Shown: piece by piece, positions 8,938-15,952 of the stretch
Position numbering within the stretch: the first letter of the stretch is position 1
How the letters are laid out: each line of letters begins with the position of its first letter
Origin: Ilumatobacteraceae bacterium
Lineage (GTDB): Bacteria > Actinomycetota > Acidimicrobiia > Acidimicrobiales > Ilumatobacteraceae
DNA length: 64,000 nt
Assembly (NCBI GenBank): GCA_033344875.1
Contig: JAWPMO010000001.1
Span: forward strand, 2,319,595 to 2,383,594
Direction of reading: 5' to 3'
Position numbers and translations under genes: made by a program
Notes under the pieces: generated by a model
The model's database searches: none
Told to the model about the DNA's origin: nothing
The model's input: the letters and a program-made list of their open reading frames with translations, nothing else

Positions 8938-9975
8938 TCAGGTGACGAGTGCGGTACCGGCGTACGCCGTGCCGGCGACCAGCACCCACGCCATCAGGCC
9001 GAGCACCAGCGGACGGCCTCCGAGCCGGCGCATCTTCGCGACATGGACACCGAATCCGAGCGCGACGAGCGCGACGGTCAGCAGCAGCTTCTCGACGTCG
9101 CCGGCCCATCCGAGCGCCCGATCGCCGAGCACGCCACTCGACCGGAGGACGATCGCTCCGAGGAACCCGATGACGAACACGGGGAGCAACGGCGGGTGTG
9201 CGGTGTCCGACCCGACCTGGGGCCGCGCCGCCCGACGCCGGAGCGCGACGACGGCCACCAGCGGAGCCAGCAGCACGACGCGTGTGAGCTTCACGACGGT
9301 CGCGGCCTCGAGCGCCCGGTCGCCGTCCTGGCTGGCGGTGGCGACGACCTGGCCGACGTCGTGCACCGCACCGCCGACCCACGTGCCGAACGCGGCACCC
9401 GACAGGTCGATCGCCCCGGCGATCAACGGGAGCACGGCGATCGACAACGTGCCGCACAGTGTGACCAACGTGATCGCGTACGCGGTCTCCTCCTCGTCGG
9501 CGCCCACGACACCGTCCATCGCGGCGATCGCCGAGGCGCCGCAGATCGAGTACCCGGTCGCGACCAGCAGGCCCATGTCGGGGCCGATGCCGAGCCGGCG
9601 GGCGATCCACTGGGTCCCGATGAACGTGATGGTCACCACACCGGCGACGACGACGAGGCCGTCGACGCCGAGCCCGGCCAGGTCACCCAGCGAGAGCCGG
9701 AGGCCGAGCAGGACCACGCCGGCACGGAGGATCGGTCGGGCGCAGAAGGTGATGCCCGACGTCAGCCGTTCGGACACCGGCACGGTGTTGGCGACGACGG
9801 CGCCCAACACCACCCCGGCCACCAGCGGTGACACCGACGAGGAGAGTCCGGCGAGGAGCGTGGCGACGGCGGCGACCGCGACGACGGCGAGGACGCCGGG
9901 CGCGCGTTCGAGCAGCGGGCCGCGTGGCGCGACGGTCTCGACCGGCGCGCTTCGGGGGGCCTGCACGCTGGGCAC
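8938..9975 (-). CDS. Putative sulfate/sulfite exporter (PSE, YeiH/UPF0324 family)
   Basis: The 345-residue integral membrane protein has about ten hydrophobic helices and the family segments VAGVVLGAVVANT, LRAGVVLLGLRLSL and GYSICGASAI. The PSE family (TC 2.A.98) is known from taurine, sulfolactate and cysteate degradation clusters, where it is proposed to export the sulfur anion released from sulfonates. The GTG at 9975 lies one base after the stop of the sulfonate monooxygenase gene, which argues for coupling. A longer upstream start would overlap that gene and adds non-family sequence. Export of sulfite or sulfate is inferred, not shown. Confidence 0.82.
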   Translation of the reverse strand: MPSVQAPRSAPVETVAPRGPLLERAPGVLAVVAVAAVATLLAGLSSSVSPLVAGVVLGAVVANTVPVSERLTSGITFCARPILRAGVVLLGLRLSLGDLAGLGVDGLVVVAGVVTITFIGTQWIARRLGIGPDMGLLVATGYSICGASAIAAMDGVVGADEEETAYAITLVTLCGTLSIAVLPLIAGAIDLSGAAFGTWVGGAVHDVGQVVATASQDGDRALEAATVVKLTRVVLLAPLVAVVALRRRAARPQVGSDTAHPPLLPVFVIGFLGAIVLRSSGVLGDRALGWAGDVEKLLLTVALVALGFGVHVAKMRRLGGRPLVLGLMAWVLVAGTAYAGTALVT

Positions 9976-9976
9976 G

Positions 9977-11056
9977 TCAGTCGATGACGACGGGATCGGG
10001 CTCGAACTCCAACCGCCCGTGGTCGATGTGGGGCAGCACGTGCCGGGCGAACAGGTCACATTCGGCGGCGTGCGGATACCCCGAGAGGATGAACGCCTCG
10101 ATCCCGGCGGCGGTCAACTCCTGGATCTTGCCGAGCACCTGATCGGGATCGCCCACGATCGCGGCACCGGCGCCGGAGCGCGCCCGACCGACCCCGGTCC
10201 AGAGGTGACGCTCGACATAGCCGTCCTCGTCCGCCGCCTCCCGGAGCGCCGCCTGGTTGGCGACGCCGGCCGACGCCGAGTCGAGCGAGCGCTTGCGGAT
10301 CTGCTCGCCGGTCTCGACGTCGAGCTTCGACAGCAACCGCGACGCGGCGGCGCGTGCCTCCTCCTCGGTCTCACGGACGATGACGTGCGATCGCCAGCCG
10401 TAGCGGAGCGATCGTCCCTTCGCAGCGGCGCGGGCATCCATGTCGTCCTTGACGGCGAGCATCTTGTCGGTCGTGTCGGGCCACATGAGGAACACGTCGG
10501 CACCGGCGGCCGCACACTCGCGCGCCGCCGGCGACAGCCCGCCGAAGTAGAACAGCGGGCTGCGTCCGCTGACCGTGCCCACCCGCGGCGGCTCGACGGT
10601 CAGGTCGACGAACTCGCCGTGGAAGTCGAGCGGCTCACCGTCGAGGAGGCGACGCAACGCGTACATGACCTCGGTCGAACGCCGGTAGCGGGGTTCGCTG
10701 TCGAGCTGCTCGCCGGGCATCTCCGAGGAGATGATGTTGACGGTCAGCCGCCCGTCCATCATCTGGTCGAGGGTCGCCAGCTGCCTGGCGAGCTGGGGGA
10801 CGACGAGCTCGCCGCACCGCACGGCCAGGAGCATCCGGAGCGAGGTCATCGGCGCCATGCCCGCCGCGAACGCCGTGTTGTCGATCCCGAGCGCGTACCC
10901 GGACGGCAGCAGCACGTTGTCGAACCCGTACCGGTCGGCGGTGAGCACGATGTTCCGGCAGTGCTCCCACGAGCTCTTCAGCTCTTGGTCCGGCACACCC
11001 AGGAACTCGTAGTCGTCGTCGCACAGGGCGCTGAACCAGGACATTTCCACACTCAT
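9977..11056 (-). CDS. LLM-class flavin-dependent monooxygenase, SsuD/sulfonate monooxygenase-like
   Basis: The 359-residue protein aligns by eye over its full length with alkanesulfonate monooxygenase SsuD. Shared segments are FYFGG (169-173), RSHVIVRETEEEA (222-234), LWTGVGRARSGAGAAIVGD (285-303) and FILSGYPH (322-329). H224, R293 and Y327 correspond to the SsuD active-site His, Arg and Tyr; the SsuD active-site Cys is not conserved. These enzymes use FMNH2 and oxygen to release sulfite from a sulfonate, leaving an aldehyde. No flavin reductase lies nearby. The start overlaps the upstream Gfo/Idh stop (ATGA). Sulfoquinovose monooxygenases (SmoC) belong to this group, which makes a sulfosugar plausible as substrate. 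Confidence 0.83.
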   Translation of the reverse strand: MSVEMSWFSALCDDDYEFLGVPDQELKSSWEHCRNIVLTADRYGFDNVLLPSGYALGIDNTAFAAGMAPMTSLRMLLAVRCGELVVPQLARQLATLDQMMDGRLTVNIISSEMPGEQLDSEPRYRRSTEVMYALRRLLDGEPLDFHGEFVDLTVEPPRVGTVSGRSPLFYFGGLSPAARECAAAGADVFLMWPDTTDKMLAVKDDMDARAAAKGRSLRYGWRSHVIVRETEEEARAAASRLLSKLDVETGEQIRKRSLDSASAGVANQAALREAADEDGYVERHLWTGVGRARSGAGAAIVGDPDQVLGKIQELTAAGIEAFILSGYPHAAECDLFARHVLPHIDHGRLEFEPDPVVID

Positions 11057-12198
11057 CGGGCCGTTCCTCCGGTCGTGACGTCGTCGTTCGCCGACGCAGC
11101 GGCGCCGGCGTGTTGCATGATCTCCGTGAGTTCGACCGGCCGGCCGAGCTCGATACTGCGGTGCGCTGCGGCACCCATCGCGACCGCCCAGTAGCCGTCG
11201 ACCAGCGTGACCGCCGGCTGCCCCCCGGTGCGGATCGCCTCGATGAACTGGGCGTGCTCGAGGTAGCTCGAGCCGTGATGGAAGCCTTCGAAGGCGATCC
11301 GTTCATCGGTCGAGACATACTTCTCCACGTCGCCGATCCAGTGTTCGCCGCGTCGACCGACGACCACGGTGCCGGACGGCAGACGGGCCTCGACCTTGCC
11401 GAGTTCGCCGACCACCGACATCTCCTCCTGCTCCTCGGTCGCGTCGGCGAACATGCAGAGGTCGAGCAACGCCCGTGCCCCGCTCGGGTACTCGACGATG
11501 ACGTAGGCGTTGTCGAGGATGTCGGGGGTGCGCCCGTCGTACTCCTCGTCGAGGTGGTTGACGTCCTGCGCGCCCGATGCCATCACCCGGACCGGGTGTT
11601 CCTGCAGGATCAGGTTCATCAGGTCGAAGAAGTGACACGTCTTCTCGACGAGGGTGCCACCGGTGTTCTCGCTGAAGCGGTTCCAGTTGTCGACCTTGAC
11701 GAGGAACGGGAACCGGTGCTCGCGGATCGCGACCATGCGAGGTCGACCGACGGCGCCGTCGTGGACCCGAGCGATCAGGTCGGCGGCGGCGGGCATGTAG
11801 CGATACTCCATCGCCATCCAGGTGATCCACCCGTCGGGCCGGTCGGCAGCCAACTCGAGGATCCGTTCGCAGTCGGCGACCGTGGTGCACAGCGGCTTCT
11901 CGATCATCACGTGCACGGGGGCGGCGAGCGCATCGGGCAGCACGTCGATGTGCGTGTGATTGGGCGTCGCGATCACGACCGCGTCGCACAGCCCACTCGC
12001 CAGCAGCTCGCGATGGTCGTCGAACACCGCCACCTGCTGACCGGCGGCCATGGCGCCCTTGGCCCGGGAGTCGGCGTGCGTGTCGCTGATCGCCGTGACG
12101 ACGGCATCGCCGAGCGCCATCACGTTCTCGATGTGCTCGACACCCATCATCCCGGTGCCGATCACCCCGTAGCGGATCGGACGCGCAGCCGTACTCAT
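11053..12198 (-). CDS. Gfo/Idh/MocA-family NAD(P)-dependent oxidoreductase (possible GH188-like glycosidase)
   Basis: The 381-residue protein starts with a Rossmann fingerprint, YGVIGTGMMG, then ATPNHTH and the family motif EKPLCTT. A GGTLVEKTCHFFD segment follows in the C-terminal half. The family covers sugar dehydrogenases and NAD-dependent glycosidases such as GH109 and GH188; GH188 enzymes cleave sulfoquinovosides. Because the next gene is an SsuD-like monooxygenase (ATGA overlap) and then a sulfate exporter, a role on a sulfonated sugar is a reasonable inference. It may equally be an ordinary sugar dehydrogenase. An ATG at 12198 is used; a GTG nine bases further up is possible. Confidence 0.8.
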   Translation of the reverse strand: MSTAARPIRYGVIGTGMMGVEHIENVMALGDAVVTAISDTHADSRAKGAMAAGQQVAVFDDHRELLASGLCDAVVIATPNHTHIDVLPDALAAPVHVMIEKPLCTTVADCERILELAADRPDGWITWMAMEYRYMPAAADLIARVHDGAVGRPRMVAIREHRFPFLVKVDNWNRFSENTGGTLVEKTCHFFDLMNLILQEHPVRVMASGAQDVNHLDEEYDGRTPDILDNAYVIVEYPSGARALLDLCMFADATEEQEEMSVVGELGKVEARLPSGTVVVGRRGEHWIGDVEKYVSTDERIAFEGFHHGSSYLEHAQFIEAIRTGGQPAVTLVDGYWAVAMGAAAHRSIELGRPVELTEIMQHAGAAASANDDVTTGGTAR

Positions 12199-12296
12199 GA
12201 CCGCCACTCAATCAGAGATACGGGTGGACGACCAGGTGGATCATGGCTCGGAGGTCATAGGTGATGTCTATGGGGGTGGATTTTCTTCCCGATGGG

Positions 12297-12325
12297 CCGA
12301 CACCGAGTCCGACGCTCGCTACCAT
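12297..12325 (+). promoter_or_regulatory. Promoter of the aldo/keto reductase gene (leaderless type)
   Basis: CCGACA (12297-12302) and TACCAT (12320-12325) are separated by 17 bases. The -10 box ends seven bases before the GTG at 12333, which is where family homology begins. This supports a leaderless transcript and decides the start. Confidence 0.5.
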
Positions 12326-12332
12326 CGGCGAC

Positions 12333-13235
12333 GTGACCTCGCTCATCCACTCCGCCAACCGCACCATCGGATCCCTCGGCGAGGTCGGACCGATCTCGTA
12401 CGGACAATGGCGCTACACCACCGACGACCTGGCGACCGCACGCAATCTGATCGAGACCGCGATCGATGCCGGCATGAACCTGATCGACACCGCCGACGTG
12501 TACGGCCTCGACTGGGGCGGCGACGGGTTCGGTGAGGTCGAGGCGCTCCTGGGGCGCGTGCTGACCGACGCACCGCACCTCCGCGATCGTATGGTCCTCG
12601 CCACGAAGGGCGGGATCCGGCCGCCGACGCCGTACGACTCGTCCGCCGAGTGGCTGACGACCGCCTGCGAGGACTCGCTGCGGCGGCTGGCCGTCGACAC
12701 GATCGACCTCTACCAGATCCATCGCGCCGACCTGTACAGCCACCCGGCCGACGTCGCCGACGTCCTGACCCGGCTCCGCGAAGCCGGGAAGATCCGCGAG
12801 GTCGGCATCTCCAATCACACGACCGCGCAGACGACAGCGCTGCAAGCCCACCTACCGTTCCCGCTCGTCACCGTGCAGCCCGAGTACTCGTTGCTCGCGC
12901 TCGACCCGATGTTCGACGGCACGTTCGACCACTGCGCCGAGGTCGGGCTGCTCCCACTCGCGTGGAGTCCGCTCGCGGGCGGGCGGCTCGCCACCGGCGA
13001 GGGGGTCGATCCCGACCTGCTCGCCGCGATCGACCACATCGCCGAACGCGAAGACGTCGATCGCTCGCACGTCGCCATCGCGTTCGTCCTCGCCCATCCG
13101 AGCGCGCCGATCCCGATCATCGGGACACAACGTCCCGAGCGCATCGTCGACACGTTGCGGGCGCTCGACGTCGAGCTCGACCGGGCCGACCTCTACACGC
13201 TGGTCCAGGCGTCGATGGGCGAGTCGCTGCCGTGA
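12333..13235 (+). CDS. Aldo/keto reductase
   Basis: The 300-residue TIM-barrel enzyme carries the full catalytic tetrad D52, Y57 (IDTADVYG), K92 (LATKGG) and H130 (YQIHRAD). The C-terminal IGTQRPERI segment fits NADPH binding. It reduces aldehydes to alcohols. Divergent from the sulfonate monooxygenase operon, it may correspond to SmoB, which reduces 6-oxoglucose to glucose after sulfoquinovose desulfonation; this is inferred from context. The GTG at 12333 is preferred for its promoter spacing. The alternative is an ATG at 12264, with GGAGG at 12250-12254, which would add 23 residues without family similarity. Confidence 0.85.
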   Translation: MTSLIHSANRTIGSLGEVGPISYGQWRYTTDDLATARNLIETAIDAGMNLIDTADVYGLDWGGDGFGEVEALLGRVLTDAPHLRDRMVLATKGGIRPPTPYDSSAEWLTTACEDSLRRLAVDTIDLYQIHRADLYSHPADVADVLTRLREAGKIREVGISNHTTAQTTALQAHLPFPLVTVQPEYSLLALDPMFDGTFDHCAEVGLLPLAWSPLAGGRLATGEGVDPDLLAAIDHIAEREDVDRSHVAIAFVLAHPSAPIPIIGTQRPERIVDTLRALDVELDRADLYTLVQASMGESLP

Positions 13236-13283
13236 CCGCCTCGTCGGCGATGCCGTCGACCGGACCAACCGGATAGCGGGCCG

Positions 13284-14201
13284 ATGTCGCCGCTCGGCAC
13301 CGACGGCGTCGATCTCGCCGCCGTCCGGCTGTTCCTCTCGGTCGTCGAACTCGGCAGCGTCTCCAAGGCGGCGGCGCGGCACTCGATCGCACAACCGTCG
13401 GCCACCAGCAAGCTGCAGAAGCTCGAACGCCGCTTGGGCGTCGCCCTGCTCGAACGCAGCCCGACCGGCTCGACGGCGACCGCCGGCGGGGTGCGTCTCG
13501 CTCCTGCCTGCGCAGAACTCCTCGTCGCAGCCGGCGCCCTGACCGACCGCGCCGCCTCACTGCGCGATGACGAGACGCATCTGCGGATCGCGGCGACGCG
13601 CCACGTCGCCGAACACCATCTGCCCGAATGGACCGCTGCCATCCCGTTCCACGACGTGCGCGTCGACGTGGTCGAACTCGACACGTTGCGCGTCGCTCAG
13701 GCCGTGCGCTCGGGCGATGTGGCGCTCGGGTTCGTCGAAGGCCCCCAGGCGCCGGTCGGCCTGCGGTCCGAAGTGGTCGCGACCGAGCAACTCGTCGCGG
13801 TCGTCGGGCGGTCACACCCGTTGGCCGCACGGCGTCGGTCGCTCACCCCGAACCAGATCGTGACGTCGACGATGATCCTGACCCGGATCGGTTCGGGCAC
13901 GCGCGACGTGATCGAGGATGCGTTCGCCGCGCACGAGCTCGGCGCCGTCGGCGAACACATCGAGGTCGACAACGCAGCCGCCGTCCGAATCGCGGTCGCC
14001 AACGGTGCCGGCGTCGGATTCCTCCCCCGCTGTCGGGTCGATCGCGACCTCGAGGCGGGCCGGCTCGCGGAGCTCACGATCCGCTCGGTCTCGATCATCC
14101 AGCCCGTGCGCGTGGTGTGGCGGGGAGCCAGACCGTCGGCGCGACCCGCCCGATTGCTGGTCGACTCGATCGTCGGCCGCGCCGCGAACACGAGCGGCTG
14201 A
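13284..14201 (+). CDS. LysR-family transcriptional regulator
   Basis: The 305-residue protein has an N-terminal winged helix-turn-helix at about residues 10-65 (FLSVVELGSVSKAAARHSIAQPS), then a periplasmic-binding-like effector domain. Such regulators usually activate a neighbouring or divergent operon on binding a small metabolite. It follows the aldo/keto reductase by 48 bases on the same strand and so is probably in the same transcript. The likely target is the divergent region near 12199-12330, but no clear T-N11-A box was confirmed there. Confidence 0.88.
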   Translation: MSPLGTDGVDLAAVRLFLSVVELGSVSKAAARHSIAQPSATSKLQKLERRLGVALLERSPTGSTATAGGVRLAPACAELLVAAGALTDRAASLRDDETHLRIAATRHVAEHHLPEWTAAIPFHDVRVDVVELDTLRVAQAVRSGDVALGFVEGPQAPVGLRSEVVATEQLVAVVGRSHPLAARRRSLTPNQIVTSTMILTRIGSGTRDVIEDAFAAHELGAVGEHIEVDNAAAVRIAVANGAGVGFLPRCRVDRDLEAGRLAELTIRSVSIIQPVRVVWRGARPSARPARLLVDSIVGRAANTSG

Positions 14202-14260
14202 CACCGTTGCCGATCGGGGCGCGCGCCGCCCCGTCCGGTGGCCCCGACGACCGACCGATC

Positions 14261-14280
14261 TTGACCTGTAAGCGTTTTCA
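14261..14280 (+). promoter_or_regulatory. -35 box plus LacI/GalR-type operator before the sugar ABC operon
   Basis: TTGACC (14261-14266) directly precedes TGTAAGCGTTTTCA (14267-14280). The latter matches the symmetric LacI/GalR operator pattern TGnAAnCGnTTnCA except for one central-flank base. A repressor here would sit between -35 and -10 and block transcription of the binding protein and permeases. No LacI-family gene is present in the window, so the regulator would act in trans. Confidence 0.62.
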
Positions 14281-14348
14281 TGGCACGCTGTGCGGAGCAG
14301 GCCCCGGTCTGCGACTCCGTGAACATCGGGTCAGAAGAAAATTTCAGC

Positions 14349-14367
14349 GGGTGGGATTCCCCCACCC
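14349..14367 (+). other. 5'-leader stem-loop before the sugar-binding protein gene
   Basis: Arms GGGTGGG and CCCACCC (7 bp) flank a five-base loop. The hairpin ends five bases before the ribosome site GAGGGGAG (14373-14380). It may protect the mRNA 5' end or tune translation. Confidence 0.45.
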
Positions 14368-14385
14368 ATCTCGAGGGGAGAATCA

Positions 14386-15849
14386 ATGATTTCACGTCGA
14401 ATCAAGGTGCTGGCACCCGTGCTGGCCATCTCGTTGATCGCCGCAGCCTGCGGCGACAGCGACGACGACACCGCAGAACCGCCGGCCGACACGGCCGACG
14501 AGGCGACCGGCGGCGCCGGTGATGACTCGGAGGAGGTGACGGACCAGCCGTCCGGGGAAATGACCGAGGACACCGGCGACACCGCCGCTCCTGCAACGGT
14601 CCCCGAGGGCGGCGAACTGCCCGAGACGTCCGAGGACGCGATCATCATCACCGGTCCCGAGCGCGACGAGTCCGAAGCCGGCTCGATCCAGGAAGTCCTG
14701 GGCGCCTGGGGTGCCGACAACGGCGTCGAGGTCGTGTACCTCGGTGACGCCAACTGGGAAGCGAACATCAACGTGCAGGTCGCCGGCGGCAACCCGCCCG
14801 ACATCTCGATCTTCCCGCAGCCCGGCAAGCTCGCCGAGTTCGCCCGCGCCGGAGACGTCGTGGCCTTGGCCGACGTCGCCGCCACCGCGACCGCCGACAA
14901 CTGGTCCGAGGCATGGACCGTGTTCGGCAACGTCGACGGCACCCAGGTGGGCGTCCCGGTCAAGTCCGACCTCAAGTCGCTCGTCTGGTACCAGCCGGCA
15001 CGCTTCGAGGCCGCCGGGTACGCCGTGCCCGAGACCTTCGACGAGTTCACCGCACTGATCGACCAGATGCTCGCCGACGGCGGCCCGAAGCCGCTCTGCG
15101 TCGGCATCGAGTCCGGTCAGGCCACGGGCTGGACCTACACCGACTGGGTCGAGGACATGGTCCTGCGCCAGCACGGCCCCGAGGTCTACGACCAGTGGGT
15201 GAGCCACGAGATCCCGTTCAACGACGAGCGCATCGTCGAGTCGATGCAGACCGTGCTCGATCTCTGGACCGAGGACAACGTCTACGCCAACAGCGGCACC
15301 ATCGCCGCCACGGCGTTCCAGGACAACGGTGGACCGCTCGTCAACGGTGACTGCTACATGCACCGTCAGGCGTCGTTCTACTCGGCGTTCATCCCCGAGG
15401 GCACGGCGTTCGCCGACGGCTCCGAGGACGCGGTCGACGTGTTCTACTTCCCCGACATCGACGGTTCAAAGCCGGTGCTCGGCGCCGGGACCCTGGCAGC
15501 GGCCTTCAACGACCGCCCCGAGGTCCACGAGCTCCTCGCCTACATGGCGACGCCCGACTACGCCGAAGCACGCCAGACGGCACAGCAGGCACTGAAGGGT
15601 GGCGGCGACGCCCTCTCCGGCTTCCTGTCCGCCGTCAACGGTCAGGACCCGTCGGTGTACCAGCCGCTCGAGCAGTCGTTCCTCGACATCCTCTCCGAGA
15701 GCGCGATCGTCCGGTTCGACGCCTCCGACCTGATGCCCGCCGACGTCGGCGCCGGCAGCTTCTGGACCGAGGGCACCTCGGCCGTCAACGGTGACATCAC
15801 GGCCCAGGAAGCGGCCGACACCATCGAAGCATCGTGGCCCGCCGGCTGA
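14386..15849 (+). CDS. Sugar ABC transporter substrate-binding lipoprotein (family 1)
   Basis: The 487-residue protein has a lipoprotein signal with lipobox IAAAC, an acidic linker rich in Asp, Glu and Thr to about residue 75, then a type-1 extracellular solute-binding domain. The domain contains GDANWEANINVQVAGGNPPD, typical of alpha-glucoside or oligosaccharide binders. It captures a sugar outside the membrane and hands it to the two permeases downstream. It sits behind a LacI-type operator, and a terminator-like hairpin follows its stop. Given the neighbouring desulfonation genes, a sulfosugar or its glyceryl glycoside is a possible ligand; an alpha-glucoside is the conservative alternative. 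Confidence 0.88.
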   Translation: MISRRIKVLAPVLAISLIAAACGDSDDDTAEPPADTADEATGGAGDDSEEVTDQPSGEMTEDTGDTAAPATVPEGGELPETSEDAIIITGPERDESEAGSIQEVLGAWGADNGVEVVYLGDANWEANINVQVAGGNPPDISIFPQPGKLAEFARAGDVVALADVAATATADNWSEAWTVFGNVDGTQVGVPVKSDLKSLVWYQPARFEAAGYAVPETFDEFTALIDQMLADGGPKPLCVGIESGQATGWTYTDWVEDMVLRQHGPEVYDQWVSHEIPFNDERIVESMQTVLDLWTEDNVYANSGTIAATAFQDNGGPLVNGDCYMHRQASFYSAFIPEGTAFADGSEDAVDVFYFPDIDGSKPVLGAGTLAAAFNDRPEVHELLAYMATPDYAEARQTAQQALKGGGDALSGFLSAVNGQDPSVYQPLEQSFLDILSESAIVRFDASDLMPADVGAGSFWTEGTSAVNGDITAQEAADTIEASWPAG

Positions 15850-15887
15850 GCCGACGGCACGAGCTGACACACACCTGAACCCGAAAG

Positions 15888-15920
15888 GGGCACCGGCACA
15901 TTGGTGCCGGTGCCCTTTTT
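15888..15920 (+). terminator. Rho-independent terminator/attenuator between binding protein and permeases
   Basis: A perfect 12-bp stem (GGGCACCGGCAC / GTGCCGGTGCCC) with loop ATTG is followed by five T residues. Because the permease genes follow on the same strand, it probably acts as a partial terminator that keeps binding-protein mRNA in excess. Confidence 0.8.
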
Positions 15921-15952
15921 CGTTCTAGATTGACCAACAAGGGGGTTGCAAC

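Noticed and set aside
12199-12296. LysR binding box in the divergent gap
   Set aside because: No convincing T-N11-A palindrome was found between the oxidoreductase and aldo/keto reductase genes.
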